From: Brachionus manjavacas
Taxonomy: Eukaryota; Rotifera; Eurotatoria; Ploima; Brachionidae
Length of the DNA: 64,000 nucleotides
Assembly (NCBI GenBank): GCA_019054805.1
Contig: JAHQIY010000033.1
Span: forward strand, 248,001 to 312,000
Direction of reading: 5' to 3'
The position numbers and the translations under genes are program-made. A model generated the notes under the pieces. That model was not told where the DNA came from and ran no database searches. It was given only the letters and a program-made list of their open reading frames with translations. Below, piece after piece: positions 36,019 through 45,827 of the stretch (position 1 is its first letter; the number at the start of each line of letters is the position of its first letter).

Positions 36019-36650
36019 ACAATCAATTTCAATGGCATTAGATATTCAAAAAAATCCGACTCGAACAAAGAAATAACCTAATTTTATAATACCAAATATA
36101 TTTAAATTTTTTTTAAGTTTATCTTTTTAAAAAAAATTGTATAAAAAAACTAATGTGTCTGTTTATTAATTAAATCGTCCTTTTTTAATTTAAAAATTTG
36201 GTGGTGCCCCAATCGCCTTAACTTAATTTTTTTCCATTAAATTTTGTAAGTAAATTTAGTGACAAAAAAACTCAGGATACATAAATATTTATTATTAGAG
36301 ACAGTTAATTAATCAAATTAATCGAATAAATAATATCATAAATAGAAAAAATAAAATAATATATTTTTTAAGTGATCGTTTAAGTAATGTAAGAGATCGA
36401 TTAATAATACCCCTTAAATTTTTAGTAAAAAATTATCAAAATTGCAAATTTTCAGAAAAAGGCGATTGAGGCGTCAAATCAAGCGATAATCCTGAAAGAT
36501 CCTACAAAACTCTTTGTTTAGACGTAAGTAAAAATAAAAATTATAAGAAGAGCGGTAAATTTCTTAGACTAGATTCATTTTGACCTAAAAATACCTTACT
36601 GAGAAGTAGTGAATATAAAATGTGTAAAAATGTATCTCTGACAGTGATGA
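36019..36650. other. Intergenic, nothing recognised
   Basis: AT-rich sequence with no readable exon or repeat. Confidence 0.4.
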
Positions 36651-36654
36651 ATGA

Positions 36655-37197
36655 GCCTAAAAAACTTTGCTTTTGTGTTTGGGTTGAGTAAATATCACTT
36701 ATCTTATACCCGAATAACAAAAATAAAATATGAAATTTTTATCCATTCACTAGTTTGTACATTTCAATCAAGTCCCCTCTCACTCTTCTTTCACTCAGCT
36801 TTGTCAGTCCTAATTTTGTCAGCCTCTTTTCATACGGCATGTTTCTTACAGACAAAGGTATTTTTGTTGCCCTCTCTTGCACCTTTTCCAACGCATTCAC
36901 GTCCATTTTCATACTTGGATTCCAAACCTGCACTGCGTAATCTAGGTGGGGTCTCACCATGGATATATACAATCTTACCCACAGTCTTTCCTCTCTACTT
37001 GTAAACGTTCGCTTAAGCATTCCAAGCACCCTATTCGCTTTCGCACAAGCACTTTTCACTTGGCTGGTCCACTTCAAATCTGATGAAACCATCACTCCAA
37101 GATCCCTTTCACAATCTGTGGTCGCTAGTATAACATTCCTGTTGCTTTTTTGTGTATATTTATGCCTTTCATTTAGTCTGCCGAAATGCATTACTAT
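36655..37197 (-). mobile_element. LINE fragment (family B), C-terminal reverse transcriptase region
   Basis: A 150-codon open frame starting M-H-F-G-R-L-N (the usual K-C-x-x-M-H-F-G block). It continues D-C-E-R-D-L-G-V-M-V-S-S-D-L-K-W, then A-K-A-N-R-V-L-G-M-L-K-R-T-F, then Y-I-S-M-V-R-P-H-L-D-Y-A-V-Q-V-W-N-P, and ends L-I-E-M-Y-K-L-V-N-G. This is the typical C-terminal domain order of CR1/jockey-type LINEs. It is 5'-truncated just upstream of M-H-F-G and stops early at its 3' end. Confidence 0.92.
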
Positions 37198-37311
37198 AAA
37201 TAAATAAAATATAAAAAGTAGTTTTTATAAATACTGATCGACTCATGTTAAATTTTTTCTTCTTAATACATTTTTTACTTTATTTTGAAAACGAAATTTA
37301 CTAAATTTAGA

Positions 37312-38097
37312 AAAATGTAGAAAAATGTAAAGTAGTCCACATTGGTAGCAATAACCCTGAGTTCGAGTACAAGATTGGTTTGAAGCCCCTGAGTAGGTCA
37401 AAATGCGAAAGAAATTTGGATATTTACATACAGAATGATATAAAATGAGACACACAAGTCAAGAATGCAACAGCTAAAGCAAATAGAATGTTGGGTATAA
37501 TTAGGAAAGCATTTAAGTACCCGTGCAGCGAGACTATCAAACTATTGTATTGTTCTATGGTTAGACCGCACCTGGATTATGCTGTCAGTGCATGGTGCCC
37601 ATATTTGGAAAATGATATAAATGAGCTTGAGAAAGTTCAACGAAGAGCAACAAAGTTGATTCCAGAACTGCGTGATTTGGATTATCAACAACGTTTGTCA
37701 AAGCCAGAGTTAACTAACCTGAGGACAAGAAGATTAAGGGGTGACCAAATGTACAAAGTGGTAAACAATTACGAACAAATTGAATTTAATAAAGGAATCA
37801 ACTACAGTCAAAACACAAGATCCGGGAACCGAAGATATGAATTAAGGAGAAATAGCTATTGTCTAACGCGTGAACATGTAAAGAATTGTCTTCCTAGATT
37901 TAGCTTTTTTACAAATAGAGTCGTGAATGGATGGAACAATCTCCCAGATGATGTGGTAAATGCAAAAAACCTGAATAGTTTTAAAGCGAAGCTTGATGTT
38001 TGGATGTCTAAACAAAAAGAAGCGACTGCTACAGCTCTTTAGAGTTATGCTTAGATAACCTCTAAGCTGCAGTTTAACTTTCTACTACTATTATTAA
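37312..38097 (+). mobile_element. LINE fragment (family C), C-terminal reverse transcriptase region with tail
   Basis: Begins E-K-C-K-V-V-H-I-G, so it is truncated at the same domain as its divergent neighbour. One in-frame stop sits near 37450. A long open frame follows (37488-38042) with M-V-R-P-H-L-D-Y-A-V-S-A-W-C-P, L-E-K-V-Q-R-R-A-T-K-L-I-P and F-T-N-R-V-V-N-G-W-N-N-L-P. The 3' UTR is about 55 nt and ends in a CTACTACTATTATT-type microsatellite, which I take as the real 3' terminus. Confidence 0.92.
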
Positions 38098-38435
38098 ATT
38101 TAGAATTTAGATATAAAAGATAACCCAAAAGCTTTAACTAAAAAATGTATTTTTAATGAAAATAAAATATATTGATTTTATTAAATTCTTTCAAACAAGA
38201 TTACAAACAAGATTTCATGGGAAAAAGAAAAAGTTTTAAACTTTCTGGACCTTCAAGTGTTAAATAACCAATTTGTAACAAAATAACATAGCTAGTAAAA
38301 AAGACATTTTTCACCTCATCTGAATATAAAATAATTTAGTTTCCATAGAAACTGAGGTATTTGAAAAAAAAAAATTTTTTTTGAATATTCATTCTATCTG
38401 AATTTTTTATTCATTAAAAAGTTGAAAACATTGAA

Positions 38436-39884
38436 ATGCCAGTTCCGACTTCTAAGAGCGGCTTAAAAGATGAACTAGAGATAAGTGTTGGCTCTCGTTC
38501 AAAAAATCGCAGAGAAAATCGCAATGCTGAGCCGAACATTCAACACGATCGTCTAGATTTGCGCGATCCCCAAGAACAGCCAAAAATAGATTCAAATCTG
38601 AACATCTTGTTCAATCAGTCAAAAGACGAACTATTTTCGCTGGCTAATGGCTACAAGAAGTTTCAACGCGAGCTCAAATCATGGAAGATCATCACCAATC
38701 GAGACGAGATCACTATTGAAAAGCTACTCCAGGCAAGAATTTTTGTATCAGTAGGGCCTCAGAAAAAATTTCAACTAAGCGAAATCGACGCTCTAAAACG
38801 CTACATTTCGCTTCATAATGGAAGCGTTTTTATGATGTTAAGTGAGGGCGGCGAGGCCAAATTGAACACCAATGTCAATTTTTTTCTGGAAGAATATGGA
38901 ATCAACGTAAACAATGATTGCATAATTCGCACAACTCTTTTCAAATATTTCAATCCAAAAGAAGCTCTCATTCCAGACGGAGTGCTCAACCGGGCGCTGT
39001 CAGAAATCGCAGGAAAAAACTTCGATTTGGCTGGAGACAAGAACGAGCAAGCGTCCCAGTCGTTGCAATTTGTGTATCCATTCGGCTCGACGTTGAATGT
39101 GCAAAAACCAGCCGCTCCTTTGCTTTCGTCAGGATCAATTTGTTTTCCGATCAAAAGACCACTATGCGCCATCTATGGCTGTTCTTCTTCGACTGGCTCG
39201 AACAGCTTGGCCTTCAAAAGAGCATCTCAAGGCCGAGTTTGCGTCCTTGGATCGTCTTACATTTTCCACGACAGCTACATAGACAAAGAGGAGAACAGAA
39301 AGCTGCTCGAGGTTTTGGTAAAGTATTTGACTGATGACACCTGTTTTCTGGACCAAATCGACAGCGAAGACCCAGATGTAAACGAGTACAACAATATTCC
39401 TAATATCATTAATATTTCCGAGAGAGTAAAAACGTGTCTGCAGGACAGTGAAGAAATTCCAAGAGACCTGACCAATTTGTTCGATGATGAACTGTTTTCT
39501 TTGGACATGAAAAATTTGCCCAAGGTGATTCGTGGTTTTGGCGATTTGAAAATCAAACACGAGCCTTTGCCACTAATCAGTCCTCAGTTTGAAACTCCTT
39601 TGCCACCTCTGAAACCAGCCATTTATCCGCCAAGATTTTACGAGCCTGATGCTCCTTTGTTGGAATTGTTCGACTTGGACGAGCACTTCTCGTCAGAGAA
39701 CGCCCGTATGGCTCAATTGACCAACAAATGTAGTGACGAGGATCTTGAATTTTATGTTCGCGAGTGTGGAGAAATTCTTGGTGTCACAAGACATTTACAG
39801 CAAAAAGAAAGGGACGCTAAAGGAATTTTGGCCTATATTGCATCACGAGTACTCGAGTATAAATGTTTAAATGTGAATTCTTAA
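38436..39884 (+). CDS. IFT52: Intraflagellar transport protein IFT52, single exon
   Basis: 482 aa, uninterrupted. IFT52 is a core subunit of IFT-B, joining IFT88, IFT70 and IFT46 and needed to build cilia. The match to animal IFT52 starts near residue 60 (L-F-N-Q-S-K-D-E-L-F) and runs co-linearly through V-F-M-M-L-S-E-G-G-E-A-K-L-N-T-N, N-F-F-L-E-E-Y-G-I-N-V-N-N-D, C-F-P-I-K-R-P-L-C-A, E-I-P-R-D-L-T-N-L-F-D, P-Q-F-E-T-P-L-P-P-L-K-P-A, L-E-L-F-D-L-D-E-H-F-S-S-E and E-D-L-E-F-Y-V-R-E-C-G. The first ~55 residues are an extra hydrophilic, R/E-rich extension; the human C-terminal ~25 residues are absent. AATAAA lies at 39924-39929. The exon is GC-richer than its surroundings and, unlike most neighbours, has no introns. 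No disabling mutation. Confidence 0.97.
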   Translation: MPVPTSKSGLKDELEISVGSRSKNRRENRNAEPNIQHDRLDLRDPQEQPKIDSNLNILFNQSKDELFSLANGYKKFQRELKSWKIITNRDEITIEKLLQARIFVSVGPQKKFQLSEIDALKRYISLHNGSVFMMLSEGGEAKLNTNVNFFLEEYGINVNNDCIIRTTLFKYFNPKEALIPDGVLNRALSEIAGKNFDLAGDKNEQASQSLQFVYPFGSTLNVQKPAAPLLSSGSICFPIKRPLCAIYGCSSSTGSNSLAFKRASQGRVCVLGSSYIFHDSYIDKEENRKLLEVLVKYLTDDTCFLDQIDSEDPDVNEYNNIPNIINISERVKTCLQDSEEIPRDLTNLFDDELFSLDMKNLPKVIRGFGDLKIKHEPLPLISPQFETPLPPLKPAIYPPRFYEPDAPLLELFDLDEHFSSENARMAQLTNKCSDEDLEFYVRECGEILGVTRHLQQKERDAKGILAYIASRVLEYKCLNVNS

Positions 39885-39929
39885 ATTTTCAACTGAAATA
39901 TACTTTTTTTCAAATTATCTTTGAATAAA

Positions 39930-40465
39930 ATAATTTTTTTTTCGAAAAAATCCTATGTCCCCAGCAGAAAAAATCTCATCTTCACAATCAAAAACTTTTT
40001 AGCACAAAAATTTCGAACAAAAATAAAAAAATAATGCTTATTTTAATTAGTCATTTTTTTTTATTTAGTCTGCTTTCAAAGCATTAATCTTGTTTTAATC
40101 AAATTAAGGCTAAATTCAAGAAAATTCCAAAGAAATTTAAATTTTGCAATGCTCCTAGAAAAAAATAAGCTTAAGATTAAAACCTTTCCTGTTTATTTAT
40201 CAACTTGCAATTGTATTTTTAAAGTTTTCAAAACAAAAAATTAGAATTAAAAAGCAATTTTTTTTCTAAATGTCCTCGTCTTTGCTTCAATCTACTTAGT
40301 CGGAATTATTAACGTAAGACAACATTTTTTGCCAATTAGACCAGCTTTTGATATAACAATAAACAAACCCGAAGGACAAACAATTAAACATGGTGGAGTA
40401 CGCTCAGAAAATTATGCTTTATTTGCGAGTTATTAACTGGAAAAATCTTAAAGATTTTACCAATA
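39930..40465. other. Intergenic, nothing recognised
   Basis: AT-rich flank between IFT52 and the LINE cluster; no features seen. Confidence 0.4.
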
Positions 40466-40468
40466 ATA

Positions 40469-40530
40469 TATTTATTTTTTATTTATTTGTTTTCTGTACC
40501 GAGCTAGATATAGATGTACCTCCTTCAGAA

Positions 40531-40563
<33 letters not shown>

Positions 40564-41130
40564 TTAAAGTTAATAAAATGAGATAAAAAAAGTAAAAATA
40601 AAGGAAATAAGCTAAAAAAAAAAAAAAATGAAAGCTTAGATGACATAGATTGTTACATGTGGCAAATGTTTACATAGTTCAGGTTTCAGGAAAAAATGAG
40701 GAAATAGTTAGGTAGCAATTACACAATGGAGTTGGATATTCAATATATCTCGATTCGAAAGCTTCTTTGTATTCCTCCACCAGTCTTACAATCAATGGAT
40801 GGGAATGACTCAGTCCTGTCCCAACATATCTCTCACTCAACTCAAAAAGACGATTCGAGACTGTTAGTAATTTAAGTTTATTAAAAGCTTCATAATGCAC
40901 GATGTTGGAGGGAGTATCATTATTTTAACTTAAGGATAGATCTTACTGCCGTATTTTGAATTGCTTGTAGTTTTTTGATATTATTTTCTGAAAATGAATT
41001 CAAGCAAGGAAAAGAATAGTCTAAAATAGATCCAACTAAAGATTTATATAAATTTCCTAGTGTGTTTTGAGTGAGACCCCATTTTTTATTTGACAGTATC
41101 TTAATAATATTTAGCCTTTTGTTGCAGCGC
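40469..41130 (-). mobile_element. 5'-truncated LINE (family A) with complete 3' end
   Basis: Closely matches the KANK-intron copy, including the L-T-V-S-N-R-L-F-E-L-S-E-R-Y-V-G-T-G block and the C-terminal Y-P-T-P-L-C-N-C-Y-L-T-I-S-S-F-F. Truncated on its 5' side just after N-K-R-L-N-I-I-K-I-L-S (near 41130). Its 3' end retains a long poly-A-type tract (40534-40563) and the terminal stem CTGAAGGAGG ... CGGTACAG followed by AAATA-type repeats at 40469-40500. Confidence 0.9.
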
Positions 41131-41159
41131 ATATTTTCAACAGAGAGATTTTATGATGT

Positions 41160-41432
41160 TCTATTTATTTTTTTTATTTATTTGTTTTCTGTACCGAGCT
41201 AAAGCTCCTTCAGAATAAATTAAAAATAAAATAAAAAAATAAAATAAAAATAAAATTAAAGTTAATAAAATTAGATAAAAAAAAAAAAAAAGAATCAAAA
41301 TAGAGTAAATAAGCTAAAAAAATGAAAGTTGAAAAGACATAAATTGGAAAAGATTGTTACATGTGGCACATGTTTAAATAGTTCAAGTTTCAGGAAAAAA
41401 AGAAGAAATAGTAAGGTAGCAATTACGTATTA
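41160..41432 (-). mobile_element. Very short LINE (family A) 3' end
   Basis: Only the last few codons (C-Y-L-T-I-S-S-F-F) and the 3' UTR remain. It ends in CTGAAGGAGCTTTAGCTCGG plus TACAGAAAACAAATAAAT-type sequence. It lies back to back with the copy at 40469-41130 in the same orientation. Confidence 0.8.
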
Positions 41433-41439
41433 TTTTTTC

Positions 41440-42815
41440 AAGGTTATTTATTTCTTGGAAAAAAATTCTTTGCTAATTTAGGAACAATCTGGTTTTAGGA
41501 AACATCGAAGAACCGCAGATAATTTAGTTTTCTTTATCCTAAAAGTTGTAGAATCTTTTAATAGAAAGAAAAAAGTATGTTGCTTATTTTTTGACATTTC
41601 TAAAGTTTTCGACAAAGTTTGGCATGAAGGTATAATTTACAAGCTGATAAAGATAACTATACCTGCCTACTTAATTTATTGGATTAAATCATTTCTTAAC
41701 TGAAGAACATGTAAAGTAAATATAAATGATCACTTAAGTGAAAAATTCAAAATATCTGCTGTCGTCCCTCAAGGATCAGTTATTAGTCCTTTATTATTTA
41801 GTATATTTATCAATGATATTCCTAAAAGAAATAAATCTAATAAAGAATATTCACTTCTCTTTGCAGATGATCTTGTCACTTTTTTTATTTATAAAAAAAA
41901 TGGAAATATAGAAAGTAAAATGAATAAGTACTTGGTTGAATTAGAACAGTGGCTTTTCAAGTGGAAAATGAAGATTTCGGTTGTAAAGTCTTGCTAGATG
42001 ATTTTTACTAAAAACAACAAAGAAAGTTCTATGTTTAATTTAAGGATTTATGGGAATAGAATCGAAAGCTTAAAAGAAATAAAGTTCCTAGGTATCAAAT
42101 TTGATTCTAAATTAACCTTTTCTTCGATGATAGATGAAATTAAAGAACGTTTTAATTCAAGGCTAAATTTAATAAAAATCTTGTCGAATAAAAAATGGAG
42201 CCTTGACTTAAACACTTAAGGAAACCTTAATAAGTCTTTGATTGGATCTATTCAAGATTATTCTTTTCCTTGTCTGAACTCTCTTTCAGAAACTAATATC
42301 AAAAGGTTAGAAGTAATCCAAAATTCAGCAGTTCGTTCTATACTAAAACTAAGATATGATTCAACATACATATGATATGACTCCCTCCAACATATTACAT
42401 AATGAGGCATATTATTACATATTAATAAACTTAAACTACTAACAGTCTCAAATCGACTTTTTGAGTTGAGTGAAAGATATGTTAGGGCAGGACTGAGCCA
42501 TTCTGTTCCATTAACTGTTAGACTGGTGGAAGAATATAACAAAGGTTTCGAATCAAGATACATCGAGTACCCAACTCCATTGTGTAATTGCTACCTTACT
42601 TTTTTTTCCTTTTTTTTTCCTGAATCATCAAATATTTAAAAATATGAAAATTAATCTATCAAAATTAATCTAATTTTAATTTTAATATTTATTTACTTTT
42701 TAACTTATATCATTTAAACTTTATTTTAATAATTTTTTTTTTATTTAATCTGAAGGAGCTTTAGCTCGGTACAGATATACGAATAAATAATAAATAATAA
42801 TAAAAATTTTAGGCT
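41440..42815 (+). mobile_element. Longest LINE (family A) copy, decayed
   Basis: Plus strand. Reverse transcriptase motifs in order: E-Q-S-G-F-R-K-H-R-R-T-A-D-N, L-F-F-D-I-S-K-V-F-D-K-V-W-H, V-P-Q-G-S-V-I-S-P-L-L-F-S, and L-L-F-A-D-D-L-V-T-F-F at about 41855-41890. The thumb (K-F-L-G-I-K-F-D-S-K-L-T-F) and C-terminal S-N-R-L-F-E-L-S-E-R-Y-V follow. Several stops (for example near 41700, 41995, 42219 and 42375) kill the ORF. The tail CTGAAGGAGCTTTAGCTCGG plus TACAG and AATAAATAATAAATAATAA lies at 42749-42810. Endonuclease and ORF1 are missing. Confidence 0.92.
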
Positions 42816-43740
42816 TTTATAAAAAAAATACAAATTTATGCGTAATTCATAGACTAGGAATTGTTTTATGTGATTCTCGCATAAAAGTATAAATAGTATT
42901 AGTTAAATTAAACCCAAGCTTACTAGTAATTCAGTAAGCCTTAGTAAAACAACGACCATTAACTCAACAAAGTTCGCATGATTTTTAGCCACAAATTTTT
43001 TGTAAAATTGGCTCATTGTTACGAAATGTCGGGGCTAAAACACTTATTTTAAAAAAAAAAAGTTTTCAAATTTAAATTGAAGAATCATTTGAATTTTTTT
43101 ACTTAAAAAACTTTTTTAATACTCTGATTTAAAAAAAAAAATTTTACCAATAATAAAATTAAAACATTAAATTTTACTATTTTTAAAGCGAATATCTTCA
43201 AAATAAGTAAGGTCTTTTTTTAAGATATATAAAAACAAATTTGTGGAAAGTTGCTGAAATTCTCTTTTTGAGAAATGGTGGTTTGTTAGCGGTGATGTTT
43301 TTCACAATAATATGCATAATTAAGTAGCAAAAAAAATTTTAGCCAAAAAATGAATCTTCATTTTTAAACTATATTTTTTTAACATTTCTTTTGTATTTGA
43401 GTAAATCTATAATTTAGTAAGTAATCAATTCAGTATAAAAAATTATATCTCAGAAAATTTATTTTTACATTAAATGAAAGTTAATCCAATATTCACTCAA
43501 ATACATTTACTTAAAACTTATATAATATTTAAATTGCTACTTTAAATGATTACAGTGTAAGAAAAAAAAAACATCTTTTAAAAATTTAGTTTTCTAAAAT
43601 TTTTAACTAATGTTGACTTTTGATTAGTCTTGACACTTTATTTAAACTTATTTTGCATTTAATTTAAAAAAAATCCAAATATCTTTAACAAAATTTATAT
43701 TACAGAAAATACTTCAAAATTTTAATAATAAAAACATTTA
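42816..43740. other. Intergenic, upstream of TRIT1
   Basis: AT-rich, should contain the TRIT1 promoter. No repeat or exon recognised. Confidence 0.4.
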
Positions 43741-45631
43741 ATGAAAATTCTAGCTAAATACTTAAAATCAGCTTTTAAAATTTTTCCACCATTTCGAAAT
43801 ATGGCTATTGAAGTATTCAGAAACAAACCTTTTATCGTAATATGTGGATGTACAGGCACTGGTAAAACAAAACTTTCCATTCAATTAGCCCAATCGTTGA
43901 TTAAAAGTGGTAAAAAATGTGAAATTATAAACGGAGATGCAATGCAAGTAATCAAAAGTTGACTTATTTTATTTTAACTTTTAAATTCAATTAGCTTTAT
44001 AAAAATTTGGACATCATTACCAACAAAGCTACCGAGTCGGAAATGAATAATATCAAGCATCATCTTGTTGGATGCTTGGACTCTACTTGCATTACTTATA
44101 ATGTAATAGATTATAAAAATGAAGCAGTTCAATTAGTAAATTGAAAAAATAAATAAAAGAAAAAATTTCTTTTAATCATTTATCATTGCTTTAGATTGAT
44201 AGTCTTCTAGAGAAAGATGTCATTCCAATACTAGTCGGTGGCACTCATTATTACATTCAATCTGTTATATGGGAGCTATTATTAGACAAAAATTCTGATG
44301 AAGACCTGAAAAGAAAAATATTGAATGTTCCCAATTTTGCACAAGACAGTAAGTTGTCTTCGATCTGTAATAGCTTTAATTTAATTGTAAATTATAGTAG
44401 ATTCCGAAATCTTTAATCTTTTGTCTGAATCAAGTGGAACAGATTCAAACGCACAAGCTGATATTAATGTCAAACTTCACGACTCTGATATTAAAACGGA
44501 AAAAATTTACCAAGAATTGGCTAAATTTGATGAACAGTCTGCGCACAAAATTCACCCTAACGATAGAAGAAAACTGTGTAGGTAAACAAAAATTGTCATT
44601 TCGTAAAATTTCAGTATTTTATCTTTTCACAATAAAATTAGAGCCCTACAAATTTATTTTACATTTGGATTAACTAAAACAGACTTGCTTGACTCACGCA
44701 AAAATGAAAAAGGAACCAATTGCCCTCTGCGATACAAAAACGTGTGTCTTTTTGTAATGAATTGTGAAAACGAAAGTAAAATTTAGTTTTTTTGTCTTTT
44801 TTGGTTTAAATTTCTGTGACTAAAAAAAAATTGAAGTTTTAAATAAACGCTTAGATGAGAGAGTAGATCAAATGATCTCAAATGGCATGCTCGGCGAAAT
44901 AGAAAATTTCCGAAAAAAATTCCAGGCAATATTTCCAAAGTGACTTTCGGAATTACATTTGAAAATTTAAAAAAAATTTTTTTTTCAAATTAAGTGAAAC
45001 ATTCAAATCCTATTCAAGAAACTATGAGTTCGGCATTTTTCAATCAATTGGTCTTAAAGAATTCGACGATTATTTTAGTTATTTACAAATGGAAGGAAGT
45101 GTGGATGAAACGAAAAAGACCAAGCTTTTTGACAATGCTGTTCTTGACATGAAGCTATCGACCAAACGATATGCTAAAACTCAAATAAGATGGGTCAAAA
45201 ATAGATTTGCCAAGAGTAAATGTGAACATTTTTCTCTTTTTTTTTGAGTTTGTCTAAGATTTAAAAAGGATTCGAAACAATAGCACCTATCATTCATGAA
45301 ATAGATACAACTGACCTGAGCAAATGGGACCATGGTGTATTTAACAAAGCTCTGTCAACATTCACTGATTACCTAAATCGTTATGAGCTTAACGATCAAG
45401 TTGAAATAAATAAAATGGACAAAACCGAAGAAAAGAAAGATCATTTTCAATTTAACAAATGTGACATATGTGATAGAGTATTTATAAATAAATTTCAATG
45501 GGAATGTAATTTTTTCTTATTTTTTTGGTTTATTGTGAATATTAAAAATCAATTTAGGTCATTTGAACGGATCTAAACATAAAAAACGAAAAGAAAATTT
45601 ATCAAAAAGGAAGAAAACAACCCAAAATTGA
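43741..45631 (+). CDS. TRIT1: tRNA dimethylallyltransferase (TRIT1/MiaA/MOD5 family)
   Basis: Nine exons with closing phases: 43741-43947, 43995-44135, 44195-44348, 44398-44581, 44642-44775, 44837-44939, 44995-45215, 45269-45505 and 45558-45631; 484 aa (human 467). The enzyme transfers a dimethylallyl group to N6 of A37 in selected cytosolic and mitochondrial tRNAs. Visible: P-loop G-C-T-G-T-G-K-T (36-43), N-G-D-A-M-Q-L-Y (family S/A-M-Q-V-Y), L-D-I-I-T-N-K-A-T, V-G-G-T-H-Y-Y-I-Q, P-N-D-R-R-K-L-C-R, F-Q-S-I-G-L-K-E-F, the basic R-Y-A-K-T-Q-I-R-W-V-K-N-R block, and the eukaryote-specific C2H2 finger C-D-I-C ... C-H-L-N-G-S-K-H split by the last intron. The first 20 residues are basic and could be a mitochondrial presequence, with M21 as an alternative start. 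Introns are 46-81 nt. Confidence 0.96.
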
Positions 45632-45827
45632 TTGCCTTCCATTTAAAATTCCAATTTAGATCTAATAAAAATTGTTTTGTTTATTTGTTAGTCGTCTAAA
45701 ATATTTTTGTTTTAACAAGGACCAGTAACATGGTTTTGCTCATAAATTGATGTCGGCTCTAATTGTCAATTGTTGTTTAGAATTGAATTATCCGACCGTA
45801 ATTTAGTTTTTAAAAATTTAAAAAAAA

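Noticed and set aside
36651-37207. Plus-strand frames opposite the family B LINE
   Set aside because: Reverse-strand shadows of the reverse transcriptase frame.
38813-39560. Several open frames on both strands inside IFT52
   Set aside because: Shadows of the IFT52 reading frame, which is supported along its full length by family similarity.
44940-44994. GC-AG intron in TRIT1 using CAG|GCAAT
   Set aside because: A GT donor 14 nt further on (CCAAA|GTGACT) gives the correct phase and continuous family similarity, so no GC donor is needed.
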